A program made the position numbers and the translations under genes. Positions 1-8,629 of a DNA stretch of 20,688 nucleotides are shown here, one piece after another. The notes below the pieces were generated by a model, which worked only from the letters and a program-made list of their open reading frames with translations, did not search any database and was not told the origin of the DNA. This stretch comes from Euprymna scolopes (taxonomy: Eukaryota; Mollusca; Cephalopoda; Sepiida; Sepiolidae), in assembly GCA_024364805.1 (NCBI GenBank), contig CM044493.1:117487529-117508216 (forward strand). Direction: 5' to 3'. Numbering within the stretch: the first letter of the stretch is position 1; every line of letters starts with the position of its first letter.

Positions 1-470
1 AAATTTACCTGTAAAGTCCGAAGTTTAAAACCTTTTGTTAGTTTTTTTTTTTGTTTTTGTTTTTTTGTTTTGTTTTTAATGAAACCTTGGTCCTTGCTCC
101 TTTAATTGAAAAAAAAAAGAATTAGGGCTTGAATTACATTTTTCGAGGAGTTATAAGCTTGGAAAGACGGGGTGAAATTATTCAATATTTTTCACGAAAT
201 TTCTGACACACCTAGTAAATGATATCCTTTATTCCGTTTATTCCGAGGTTTTTTTGTGTTTTTTTTTTTTTTCACTAAACACTAAATCTGTTCATTATGA
301 TACTATCCTCCTTGGAATTACTCCCTACTTTGTGGGTAGTGTATATATATTCGTATATCGTAGTAGTATCTTTCCAGAGATTATCATCTCCAATGGGGTT
401 AGTGTCGTATATGTAACATCACTTCAGGCTAACAAAACTGCGACCAGAAGGAAGACATAACTGCTAGTTT
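1..470. other. AT-rich spacer with poly-T tracts
   Basis: I see no gene here. T-rich runs lie at about 41-78 and 251-272, with an A-run near 109-118. The 68-codon open frame at 254-460 has no recognisable domain and begins in the T-run, so I treat it as chance. Confidence 0.6.
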
Positions 471-472
471 AT

Positions 473-875
473 ATAATGTGAACGGACTTGCTTTTAATTC
501 ATACAGATTTCGTATCATTATCAGAGCCAATTCTCTATTGGATATTATATGCATCGTACGAATTTTAAAAGTTATAAAAATGACTTGAGTGTCATGAGTT
601 AGAATCGAAAAAACATTTAGCGCTCGAGCCACGTTCCCCACCGTTTGAGCTGACACAACTGATAGATAAGAAAGGTTTAAAATTAAACCACTTGTAGCTA
701 TAATTGGATTTGCACATGCGTAAAACTGATATAAATATGTCGACAAGTTGAAATGAATATTTAACTTGCCAGCATATGCTTCATCTAAACTCGTAATAAA
801 CCATTCTTTGTGTGTGAATACTATTTCCTGGTAATTTCAGTGTTATGTGACCAATAGTTTAAGAGTTTATCAGGT
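473..875 (-). repeat. Dispersed SINE-like repeat, copy 1
   Basis: Read on the minus strand, this segment matches 2228-2660 almost end to end. Shared blocks in order are an 'AAACTCTTAAACT' start, 'GGTCACATAACACTGAAATT', a 'CAACTTG.CGACATA' stretch, a 'CATGCGTAAA'-like box, 'GAGCGCTAAATGTTTT', 'ATTGGCTCT', and 'CTGT.TGAATTAAAA' at the end. Inside it, 'TGGCTCGAGCG' (621-631, minus strand) fits the tRNA A box at ten of eleven positions, and 'TTTCGATTC' just downstream (about 601-610) fits the B box with one mismatch. This suggests a tRNA-related pol III promoter. The homology also reaches well upstream of the A box, so a plain SINE does not explain all of it. The family name is unknown to me. Confidence 0.6.
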
Positions 876-879
876 AAAC

Positions 880-1600
880 ACAGACACACACGCATACCTA
901 TATCAATTGCTTTATTTATATTGATGACCGCCTGTGCATGTATATATATATGTGTGGGGGGGGTCGATCTGTAAATCTATATAGAAAAAAATACTTTACT
1001 GATTTTCGTTAAATTTGGAATTAGATAGAAATATAACGGAGATAAGTCACGTTTGATTTATTTTTGATGGGTAAAAAAGGGGAAGAATAAATGGATGCAA
1101 AATCTGTAACAGAGCTCGTATGTGCGCGCATGAAAATATCAGCAGCAGCCGAAGGATGGATGGCAAATGAATGTATTAGCATCAGGAGCAGCGTTTGAAC
1201 GCGTATGCAGATCAAAAGGTGTGCGCGAGCTGGTGTGAAAAGAAAAAGGGGGAAAAGAACACCACGTGGTCGGAAAGAAAACAAAGTCGGCGCCGAAGGA
1301 GATGAACGTGTAAAATAAAGGGAGAATAAATAATACGATCGAAAAACGATGAGCGTATGGGAAATAGCTGTCTACGGCCGGTGTGTATTGGAGCAGAAGC
1401 GAAAGACTTTTAAAATGGTGTCGAGACGGGAGAGTAACGGTGATAAATGCTTTTGAAGAAAAACGCCGACCCGGATTTTTATTTATTTATTTTCTTTGTT
1501 TGTAACTGCAACGTTACAAATCTACTGATAGGATTTTTATCATATTTGATAAACAGATTTTCATTCATAAGAACATATTTTATCATTGGTGTAATGGAAT
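880..1600. other. Spacer; purine-rich stretch without a recognised gene
   Basis: From about 1080 to 1440 the plus strand is purine-rich and less AT-rich than its surroundings, with several CpG dinucleotides. The minus-strand frame at 1021-1284 (87 codons) shows no domain I recognise. A short G-run sits at 955-962. It could be host regulatory or untranslated sequence or an old repeat; nothing in the sequence decides this. Confidence 0.4.
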
Positions 1601-1603
1601 AAA

Positions 1604-1948
1604 AGGTTGGACAAAACCACGCAAAGGCTCGTCTATCCGAAACCACTATCAATAATTTCCCACACTCTTTATCTGTGCCTAAACCTAAACGTAGATTCCA
1701 TGAACAAAGCTTCTTTCATTGAATCTTCCGATTGCCTGTTTTCTAGCTGATTACGATGTGATTATCTTCAAGTCTAATGTAAACAAGTTCCTGATGAACC
1801 GCCCCCCCCCTAAGTAATCCAATTTATAAAATTTCTCCTACTTATGATTACTACGCTCTAATCCCATTGACTAATGTATACCCATTAACCCTTATCCTCG
1901 AGTGGCCTCCGGGTCTTGATAAGTGGTGACTAGTTTGTAAAATAAAAA
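1604..1948 (+). mobile_element. LINE 3' end fragment, copy 1 (plus strand)
   Basis: The last part of a non-LTR retrotransposon ORF2 plus its 3' UTR. The block matches the better copy at 15188-15757 read in reverse: the part coding for the 'NFPHSLSVPK' region and 'FHEQSF', then the closing 'NKFLMNRPP', then the UTR with 'ACCCTTATCC.CGAGTGGC', 'CTTGATAAGTGGTGA' and a 'GTAAAATAAAA' tail. It is 5' truncated, as is usual after target-primed reverse transcription. Indels break the reading frame, and a C-run at 1801-1810 sits inside the 'NRPP' codons. The clade is a Jockey/CR1-like guess. Confidence 0.75.
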
Positions 1949-1959
1949 TGGCTAAAAAC

Positions 1960-2160
1960 GGTAAAACAAGATGCTGAGCTGATCCTGCGCTCTCGCCTTT
2001 CTGAGATTCGCTGCTAGACCCATAATTGAGTAACATACTCGTATCCGCAACTGCGATTGACCGTCACGCCTGCTCGGCATTCGTTTGTGGGCGGTAATTT
2101 CTCTGGATTAAGCCAGTTCTAAGGTAGAATAATATCGCGCTAGACAGTTTCATTTATCTA
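1960..2160. other. Unclassified segment of higher GC
   Basis: About 200 bases of more balanced composition between the LINE tail and the SINE-like repeat. I see no coding frame, tRNA fold or second copy in the window. It may belong to a longer repeat whose other parts lie elsewhere. Confidence 0.3.
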
Positions 2161-2227
2161 TATAAATATATAAACAAAACTGTACGTATATGTATGTGTG
2201 TCTGTTTGTGTGTAAATATTTAACCGC

Positions 2228-2660
2228 TAAACTCTTAAACTACTGGTCACATAACACTGAAATTAACAGGAAGAACTAATCATACACCAAAGATGGTTTA
2301 TGATGAAGAAATTTTGGGGTGGATGAATAATACGTATAGAAGTTGGCAAATTGAAATGAAAAATGTTCATTTCAACTTGCCGACATATATATTAGTTTTC
2401 GCATGCGTAAACTAATCATAGCTAAAAGTGATTTAATTTTACACTTTTCTTATCTACCTGTCGGATTAGCTCAAACAGTAGAGGTTGCGGTTGGAGCGCT
2501 AAATGTTTTGGTTTCCATTCTAGCTGATCCTACCCAACTCATTTTTTACTTTTGAAATCAATACTATATATTAGGTACAATGTAATATTCAATATAATAT
2601 TGGCTCTGTAATAATAAATACGGAATCTGTTTGAATTAAAATATATTTAAGCGTATTTTA
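2228..2660 (+). repeat. Dispersed SINE-like repeat, copy 2
   Basis: The plus-strand partner of 473-875, about 1.35 kb away in opposite orientation. 'TTAGCTCAAACAGTAGAG' at about 2465-2482 resembles a tRNA D-arm region, and 'GAGCGCTAAATGTTTTGG' with a degraded B-box-like 'GGTTTCCATTC' follows at 2494-2520. The 3' part from about 2404 is also shared with 11896-12150. Just past the end, 'CGACCGTTAAGGTCG' can form a 5-bp hairpin. The pair could form a long imperfect hairpin if transcribed together. Confidence 0.6.
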
Positions 2661-2679
2661 CGACCGTTAAGGTCGGGTA

Positions 2680-3060
2680 CCCGCCTGCTTGTTTTATTTA
2701 TAATTTAAAACGGATATGGACCTGGATGACCACATATTTACTAAAACTACATTACATATGTTACGGGCTAAATATATTTGGGTTAAGGCAAATCCAATAA
2801 TGAGTGAGATTGCCTACATGCTGGGCGATTTTAGTTTATTTGTAACTTGAATATTCTAAAAATTAAAAAGTGGTAATAGGTTGACGAAGTAGTGCACAGG
2901 CGTCCTCGTTCTTTCCTGGAAAACGCCCGATGTGTCTGGAATAGGTAAAAATGACAAGGTACTTAAAATCTTGAGCTCCACCTCAAATGTTGTATATAGT
3001 AAAATGTAAATAATAAAAAATGTAATATGCTGTTAGGTGACATCTCACTTGTAATGACCA
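2680..3060. other. AT-rich spacer
   Basis: No gene, RNA or internal repeat recognised. A slightly GC-richer patch lies at about 2895-2945. The 71-codon minus-strand frame at 2963-3178 overlaps a repeat shared with 17687-17747 and is not supported as coding. Confidence 0.4.
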
Positions 3061-3068
3061 TTGTTCTC

Positions 3069-3121
3069 CACTGGAATTTAAGTGGTAATAAACCTCTCCA
3101 ATGTCCCAGTTTCATTCGTCC
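3069..3121. repeat. Short dispersed repeat, copy 1
   Basis: About 53 bases beginning 'CACTGGAATTT' and continuing through 'GTGGTAATAA' and 'CTCTCCAATG' to 'CGTCC'. The same order of blocks recurs in the same orientation at 17687-17747 with scattered differences. The flanks on either side do not match, so this is probably a surviving core of a longer old repeat. The family is unknown. Confidence 0.5.
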
Positions 3122-3209
3122 CCAGGGGGAGGACGGAATATACACAGAAAGCTTACAGTGAGATAAATGACTTGTCAAGTTAATGAAAAAGTATAACTGT
3201 CTATAAAAA

Positions 3210-3362
3210 AGTATAACTGCTCTAACTTGAAAAAAAAAGAATTTGCTAAAAATTGTTTTAAATTCACCGTTATTTGTTATATTTTACTTTTTATCTATTT
3301 TATTTATAATGTGTTTTAAAAAATTTTAACTACTGTAAAATTTCCACGGGTTCTGCTAGTGT
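3210..3362 (-). mobile_element. 'ACTAGCAG' repeat terminus (minus strand)
   Basis: Read on the minus strand, a repeat appears to begin at about 3361 with 'ACTAGCAGAACCCGTGG'. A similar start, 'ACTAGCAGGGAGACCCG', lies at 6202. 'ACTAGC..' followed by a CCCG-rich string is a familiar opening of abundant invertebrate repeats, some of which are Helitron-type; on the plus strand the end then reads 'CTAGT', as a Helitron 3' end would. I could not see the far end. A short direct duplication of 'AAAAAGTATAACTG' lies at about 3186-3220. Confidence 0.3.
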
Positions 3363-3369
3363 TTATTAT

Positions 3370-3950
3370 TTTATTAATGTTAAACATGCTTCCTCTTTTT
3401 TCCTCATTATAGATTCTATTTCGTTCCTGTTTAACAATACCCTTTCCTATTCAGTATTTTTTACAAACTTATAAAACCTATTATTCGTCATATTTCCTTA
3501 AAGTGGGTAGATGTTCGTCTTTTCTCTACACATAATGTGAACAGATAATCAACTAGTTTATTGTCCTACATCCATGATTCATCTAAAACAAGGATCCATT
3601 TAAACAAGCATTAAAGTGAATTCACCTCTTACTAAATGGTGACCCATCATCATCATCGCCATTGTCATCAACTATCGTATGACAGTATTCTATATTCTTT
3701 TATTTAGTTTTTATTTGTTTTTGTCACTCTTCTTTGTGCAACATCGAAATTTATCCAATATATAAAAATATTAAAAATAGGTGCGATATTATGCGACTGG
3801 TTGGATTAAATAGAACTTGAGCATTTTTGACATTTGCGAAATGTGTGGAAATGGAGCTTTTCGATTGGCGTGCACGTGTGACCTTTCGGAAAAGATTAAA
3901 ATAGATCCTTCTTAATAATTGTTGATGGCAGGTCACAGAGATGCAAATGA
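3370..3950. other. AT-rich spacer
   Basis: No gene, RNA fold or repeat copy recognised. A short 'CATCATCATCATCG' run lies at about 3645-3658. Confidence 0.5.
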
Positions 3951-3959
3951 AAAAAGCAT

Positions 3960-4030
3960 TTCTTTTCTTCTTCTTCTTCTTCTTCTTCTTTTTATTCTTC
4001 TTTTCGTTTTTTCCTTCTTTCTTTTTCTCA
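3960..4030. repeat. TTC-rich microsatellite
   Basis: About nine near-perfect TTC units from 3964 are followed by a degenerate pyrimidine-only stretch to about 4028. It creates artificial poly-Phe and poly-Lys frames on the two strands, which I reject as genes. Confidence 0.9.
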
Positions 4031-4350
4031 ATAGAATGCACAATTTTGTCCTGTAGTACTTCATTATACTTACAAAACACCAAAAGAAACAATACAAGAA
4101 GGAGTACTGTTAAGGCGTGTCAGCCTGGGTGGTCAGTGGTGAAAATGTTATTTTTAATTCAATCTTTACGGACATATAGACTGGACGACTCAATGGCATC
4201 AAAAAATAGTAATATTTCAAACTTAAGCTTTTACTGAAACAACGAAAATGTTATTTCGAATTTGAGCGGGAAAACCCGACCGACGGAGAGAGCCACTTTT
4301 AGAGATTCGTAGACGCATAAAAATAAGAATAAGATATGCGCATTCAACTT

Positions 4351-4354
<4 letters not shown>

Positions 4355-4405
<51 letters not shown>
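4355..4405. repeat. (AT)n microsatellite
   Basis: A pure AT dinucleotide run of about 25 units. It sits directly beside the 3'-type end of the repeat described at 4407-4530, where (TA)n is the expected tail on the minus strand. Confidence 0.95.
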
Positions 4406-4406
<1 letters not shown>

Positions 4407-4409
<3 letters not shown>

Positions 4410-4530
4410 TTGTGTGGGTCTGGGTCTGTGTATGCGTGTGAGTTCGTTTCCTATGGACTCGAAAACAGCTGCTCCGATTTTTATTAAATTTCCCACAAAG
4501 TTGCTTTATAGGCCTGGCCGTATTCTTAGA
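4407..4530 (-). repeat. Possible 3' part of the 'ACTAGCAG' repeat
   Basis: On the minus strand the order is a 'TTTATTAAA'-type stretch, 'AATCGGAGCAGCTGTTTTCG', 'AGTCCATAGGAAACGAAC', then CA-rich sequence, then (TA)n. This order (pyrimidine-rich primer-like phrase, 'AGNNNNT..CGAG', CA-rich end, AT tail) is common at the 3' ends of abundant invertebrate repeats whose 5' ends begin 'ACTAGC'. The matching 5' start may be at 6202, in which case the elements at 4942-5520 are nested in it. The link is inference. Confidence 0.3.
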
Positions 4531-4669
4531 TAGGTTTCTACCGTAGTGTATTCGATACGTATCGATAGTCGATAATCGAAATAATCCGATGCAATAAGGA
4601 ACAGGCGATGTTACATAAGAATGGCTATCCCCTTCTCATGTAAGAAGGCAGACTTGATAAGTGAAATGA

Positions 4670-4720
4670 TATTAGGAAAAGGCTAGAATCGAACCCTGTC
4701 GGCAAGTGTTAAAAGATAAT
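4670..4720 (-). repeat. Possible tRNA-like B box of a decayed SINE
   Basis: On the minus strand 'CTTGCCGACAGGGTTCGATT' followed by 'CTAGCC' contains a perfect B-box consensus, 'GGTTCGATTC'. No clear A box lies at the proper distance upstream, and no cloverleaf can be drawn, so this is not a tRNA gene. A decayed SINE head is the most likely reading; chance is possible. Confidence 0.3.
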
Positions 4721-4941
4721 GGATAATTGAAATCATAGGAATGCAGTCGAGTGTTAATTCTTTTAGATATAATTAAATATTATTTATGCCAAAGATAGAG
4801 CGATTGTCAATTCTTTTAGAAATAACTGGATATTAAAAATGTCAGTTAAAAGAATGGACAATAACAAAGTTGAAAAATTATGTAAACTAGAGATTAAATG
4901 ATACAATATAATTTACGGATTTATTTTGTTTATGAGAAGTG

Positions 4942-5192
4942 TGTTAGATACATTGGCAAAGGATACGGGTAAATAGAAACGTGATAAAGTCACGTTGGTT
5001 GACAGCAGGCGTCTGACGTCATAAACAAATGAGATTCTCAATATATTGAAACCGGGTTCGAAGTTAGAATGAGGATCAGAGAATCACAGTCACGGTCACA
5101 GACTAGTCGGACAGCGACTTAGTTAGAGCTCATGCCCCTAGAGGCGAAGGGGGGAGTAGACCGTGTAGTCAAAAAAGCTTGAATCTCTAACA
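4942..5192 (+). mobile_element. Candidate solo LTR (fossil)
   Basis: A 251-bp segment opens with 'TGTTAGA' and closes with 'TCTCTAACA', giving TG...CA ends with a 7-bp inverted match, as in LTR retrotransposons. An 'AAAAAAGCTTG' string close to the 3' end could be a polyadenylation-type signal. The interior from about 5070 to 5160 is richer in GC than its surroundings. I see no second LTR in the window, no primer-binding site and no clear target-site duplication, so if real this is an old solo LTR, probably Ty3/gypsy-like. The strand is inferred from the A-rich signal. Confidence 0.35.
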
Positions 5193-5199
5193 TCATCAA

Positions 5200-5441
5200 T
5201 CAATCGGCCGGGTGATGAATAAAGAAATCACCATCTATATCAACTGAAAGGTAAATGTGTTTGTCTATCGATCGATGCTTCTGTTCAGATTCGAAAGAGA
5301 AAGGGCAGTTGCGCATGTAATTGTGTAGCAGGGGTTGCGCAAGTACCAACCATACCTCTCCTGAATCGATACTGTTTGAGTCCAGTGACAAGGACAAGTT
5401 CAGGACGACTGGAAACAATGTCGAGATAAGCAGAGAGCACA
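5200..5441 (-). other. Sequence joined to the 5S-like head
   Basis: This follows the 5S-like segment on the minus strand. It is less AT-rich than the neighbouring spacer and stays open for 86 codons in one frame, but no domain is visible. If the 5S unit is a SINE head, this is where the SINE body would be. No second copy in the window lets me test that. Confidence 0.3.
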
Positions 5442-5520
5442 TGGTACTGACCAGGTTCAACGTTGCTTAACTTCGGTGATCCAGCGGGAACCGGTGTGTC
5501 ACCGTGATTACGCCGTCTAT
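5442..5520 (-). pseudogene. 5S rRNA-derived sequence (pseudogene or SINE head)
   Basis: The minus strand reads as the first two thirds of a metazoan 5S rRNA, from 'TAGACGGC' at the 5' end through 'ACACCGGTT' and 'CACCGAAGTTAAGCAACG' (the pol III A-box region) to 'CTGGTCAGTAC' of the intermediate element. Homology then stops at about 5S nucleotide 80, just where the C box should begin, and unrelated sequence follows. It therefore cannot be a working 5S gene and probably would not bind TFIIIA well. There is only one copy in the window and no 5S tandem array. Two readings remain: a truncated retropseudogene, or the head of a 5S-derived SINE (SINE3 type) with its body at about 5200-5441. Confidence 0.8.
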
Positions 5521-5529
5521 AATCATCTT

Positions 5530-5990
5530 CTAAATGAACATTGTATAACCCCCTTCCAAATAATGTGCCTCCCCACCATCATCAATAATGTATCTCCCCT
5601 CTGATGTAAAATAACTATATTACACATTCGTTCAATAATGAATTCGCATCTATAGTATATAAATGCCATTATCATCTTTGCTATGAATCCCCCGTTATAT
5701 GTGTCTCCTGTATGACCCCCAAATGATTTTGACGAAAGTTAACACCTTATACAGACTAAAATCACAAGTGCATTTGAGAATGTTTATTATTACACAGACC
5801 GAAAGGCCCAACATATAAAATAAACAGTAAGTTCTTTGATATAACAGGAGCGCATTCGAAATGAATGCTTCTGTTAGCAGCGCCATTGAAGCATGATTCT
5901 TGACTTTTGTATTTTAAACTTTAATTCAGGCTATTATATATAAAAATAATTTTATAAAACCATCAGTATGTTCTCTACAGTGCAATGTAG
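5530..5990. other. AT-rich spacer
   Basis: I see no gene, tRNA or repeat copy. The 63-codon minus-strand frame at 5695-5886 is hydrophobic but has no start context or homology that I recognise. Confidence 0.45.
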
Positions 5991-5994
5991 ACTA

Positions 5995-6202
5995 GAGTGT
6001 ATTGTGGACTAAGTCGCTGAGAGAGATATGTGAAGCTTCTCCGCGGTGCATCGCGATGGGTCCCTAATTAGAACAGGAAATCAATCGATTTGATTGAAAA
6101 ATAGGTGATTTCACCGATTTCAATGACCATAAAAATATGGGAGCGTGAAACATACGTTGATCATCATTCAATCCCGCGCAACGTCGGGTCTCCCTGCTAG
6201 TA
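5995..6202 (-). mobile_element. 'ACTAGCAG' repeat, 5' part (minus strand)
   Basis: On the minus strand this begins 'ACTAGCAGGGAGACCCG' followed by 'ACGTTGCGCGGG', giving a short CCCG/CGGG stem. On the plus strand the end is 'CTAGT', which would suit a Helitron 3' terminus, but the stem is only 4 bp. Downstream on the minus strand lies 'TTTCAATCAAATCGATTG'. It resembles abundant invertebrate repeats by its opening string; assignment to Helitron or another class is open. Confidence 0.35.
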
Positions 6203-6204
6203 TA

Positions 6205-6720
6205 TATTTGTTGCAGTTTTAATGTCACTTAATGCATGAGGATCCAGAGTTTGAGATTAACTGACTTGAACAAAGCAGAAATTGTGAAGGTTCATAAAAT
6301 ATAGAGTTTGAAACCGATAAACTGAAATGTAATTATGGCATCATGAAAAGAAGTGATGAAATAAAAGATAAAATATCGATTGAATAAAGAATTCATAATG
6401 ATAAAAGCAAAATCTTCTTAATGGAATCTTTTCGATGGGAGTTAAGAGAATATGAATTTCTGTGGAATTGCTTCAATGTAATCTGATGCCATGAAATTGA
6501 AAACAGAATAACATTTCAAACTTTCCTCGTGCAAGTTATTGTGTCATATTCTGATTACCATATTAAACAAGCAACCTGCAATATGAATTCTAATAAAATA
6601 AATAATACGCAACGCTTATCAGTGTATATTTTTGAAAGGGTTAATTATTTTTTTTCTGTTTTGTTTTTAAATAAGATTCAAACGCATATTTTTTGGATAA
6701 GTTGCGTCTGTAAATACACT
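6205..6720. other. AT-rich spacer
   Basis: No gene or RNA recognised. The frame at 6529-6816 is open only because it runs into the 37-bp array. Confidence 0.5.
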
Positions 6721-6725
6721 GCCAC

Positions 6726-7133
6726 ACATCGGTTTGAAATAGCGTTTTCGTTGGTCTGTCAGTCACGTGTCAGTTTAAAATGGCATTTTCGTTGGTCTGT
6801 CATACATCAGTTTTAAATGGCAGATTCGTTGGTCTATCACACATCAGTTTGACATGGCGTTTTCGTTAGTCTTTCACAAATCAGTTTGAAATGGCACATT
6901 TAATGGTCTCTAACACATCAGTTTCAAATGACATATTCGTTAGTCTGTCACACATTAGTTTGAAATGACATATTCGTTGGTCTGTCATACATTAGTTTGA
7001 AATAGTATATTCGTTTGTCTATCATACATTAGTTTGAAATGACATATTCGTTGGTCTGTCACATTAGTTTGAAATACATATTCGTTGGTCTGTCATACAT
7101 TAGTTTCAAATGGCATATTCGTTGGTCTGCTAC
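6726..7133. repeat. 37-bp tandem array (minisatellite), 11 units
   Basis: Eleven head-to-tail units begin at 6726, 6765, 6804, 6841, 6878, 6915, 6952, 6989, 7026, 7061 and 7097. The unit is 'ACATYAGTTTGAAATGRCAT' followed by 'ATTCGTTGGTCTGTCAT'. The middle units are exactly 37 bp, the first two are 39, and units 9 and 10 have lost 2 and 1 bases. Left-hand units carry 'CATC' and 'GGCGTTTTCG', right-hand units 'CATT' and 'GACATATTCG', so there is a gradient of variants. Because 37 is not a multiple of three, each frame reads the unit three ways; the apparent 'FEIAFSLVCQ' and 'MTYSLVCH' peptides are by-products. Confidence 0.95.
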
Positions 7134-7139
7134 GCGTTT

Positions 7140-7980
7140 GTTGAAAATGTCTAAACAAACAAATTATAAGAACCCATCTTATTTTAGACAAGTATACACT
7201 CTCTGTCAGAATGACAGAAAAAGAATTATGCTTAGCCAATGTTCGCGCTAATATTCATATTAATATCTCATTCAGTAAAATTATACATTTTTCTTATTTC
7301 TGAAAAAAAAACGACCCAAACTGGAATGTTTTCTAAAAAAAAAAAAAGGAAAGGGGCGACGTATATATAAACAGTAATACAAAGAGTAAAGAGAACATCG
7401 TATTATGGAAATTGAATGGAAGATTTCTATCATGATTCCATAGCAGGTCACGAGAATCGTCTGACTTGCTATTTGTTTACTCGCTTTTCCTCACACCATG
7501 AAATGGTTTTGTCCAAACGATTAGAAAAAAAGGCACAGGTTTTACTCGCTAACTTTTATGTTTTTGACGGATTTATATTTATCCATATAAAAATAAATAC
7601 GCATTTTACTGCATTATCGTGTATAGGACTCTAATCACAAAAAGATCGTACATGTTACCTTTTTTAATTATTTTTATGAACCGTATACACGACTATTTTG
7701 CCATAATCTAATTGCGATCATATACACACGATGGAAAGTATCGTATTGGCACACGTAATGTTAAATATTGAATGCGCCTTATTAAAAGCGAGAGAATTAT
7801 CATAGATTTTGTTTATTGTAAAGTATTTGCTTCGGGAGTATACCATCGCCGAACCAGTTTGCCACTTTATGAGATTTTGCAGGACACCTAATGTATTCAG
7901 ACCTGAGAATAATCTGAGTGACTTTGTAACTTGATGATAAGTATGCGTCTTAGAATATGGTATATTATTATATTATTAAT
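7140..7980. other. AT-rich spacer
   Basis: No gene or repeat copy recognised. A-runs lie at 7302-7311 and 7336-7349. The 72-codon plus frame at 7416-7634 has no known domain. Confidence 0.5.
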
Positions 7981-7984
7981 TCTA

Positions 7985-8467
7985 TGGGATCTTCGACAAC
8001 GACAACTATACTAGAAATAAAAAGTAAAAATACTAATAATGAATAAGATAAATGCAACTGCAGTCCCGCACACTTTGCCCATTTCAAAATAAATGTCTAA
8101 CCAAAAACATAGTTTACCAGGCCACAATATTTGCGAAAGAAACCCCGAATAACAAGAAATATTACGTAGATAGGCCTTTCTTCAAACTCCAATATTATGA
8201 CCACAAAAGTACATTTAAAACTAAAAACACCGAATGAAAACAACTCTAGCAAACAAATACTAAAACTCAAAGAAAGCAGACATTCGCCGGTAGTCGAATG
8301 GAAAATAGTAAGACAAGCAAACCATGTAGAGACCTAGACGATCCATGTAGATTATGCCTTCATGAAAAATTTGCTATCCTATACTTTAAAGAACTCCCAC
8401 ATCTATTAAACTGTAGGAGAGAAATAGCGAACAACTGTGTTCACAGGATAAACTTTACTCTAGGATA
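7985..8467 (+). mobile_element. Penelope-like element, C-terminal GIY-YIG remnant 1
   Basis: The plus strand codes for the end of a Penelope-like retroelement protein. In order I can read a cysteine-rich lead ('CNC' near 8053, 'CPF.NKCLTKNIVYQATIF'), 'KKYYV' where the second half of the GIY-YIG signature is expected, 'KLQYYDHKSTFKTK', 'LKESRHSPVVEWKIVRQA', and a 'CRLCLHEKFAIL' block that carries the usual catalytic Glu. A stop closes it near 8467. The reverse transcriptase part is absent, and the copy is broken, with a few breaks. An (AT)n tract follows 75 bp downstream, as with the second copy. Confidence 0.8.
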
Positions 8468-8542
8468 GCAATACAAAATAATTTTAAAATTAACAATAAC
8501 AATATGAAATAAATAAAATAAACATACATATATATAAATTAT

Positions 8543-8569
8543 CATATATATATATATATATATATATAA
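8543..8569. repeat. (AT)n microsatellite
   Basis: About 13 AT units with a shorter AT run just upstream, downstream of the first GIY-YIG remnant. Confidence 0.9.
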
Positions 8570-8582
8570 TCGTGTTCCTCTC

Positions 8583-8622
8583 TGTTTGTTTATTTATTTG
8601 TTTATTTATTTGTTTGTTTGTT
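8583..8622. repeat. (TTTG/TTTA)n microsatellite
   Basis: Ten or so 4-base units alternating TTTG and TTTA. Confidence 0.9.
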
Positions 8623-8629
8623 CACAGTT

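Noticed and set aside
1080-1440. Host promoter or CpG-rich gene start
   Set aside because: The stretch is only mildly GC-richer, and no exon, start codon context or core promoter element could be supported.
3751-4237. Poly-Lys and poly-Phe frames of 98-113 codons
   Set aside because: They exist only because of the TTC repeat and its flanks; no domain or coding bias outside it.
6160-6202. Definite Helitron 3' end
   Set aside because: CTAGT is present, but the hairpin is only 4 bp and no 5' TC end could be fixed, so I left it as an unclassified repeat.
6726-7133. CRISPR array
   Set aside because: The units are contiguous with no unique spacers, and the setting is eukaryotic; this is a minisatellite.
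6529-7251. Plus-strand frames with repeating 'SLVCH' and 'RWS' peptides
   Set aside because: The 37-bp unit does not preserve a reading frame, so a repeat protein is excluded.
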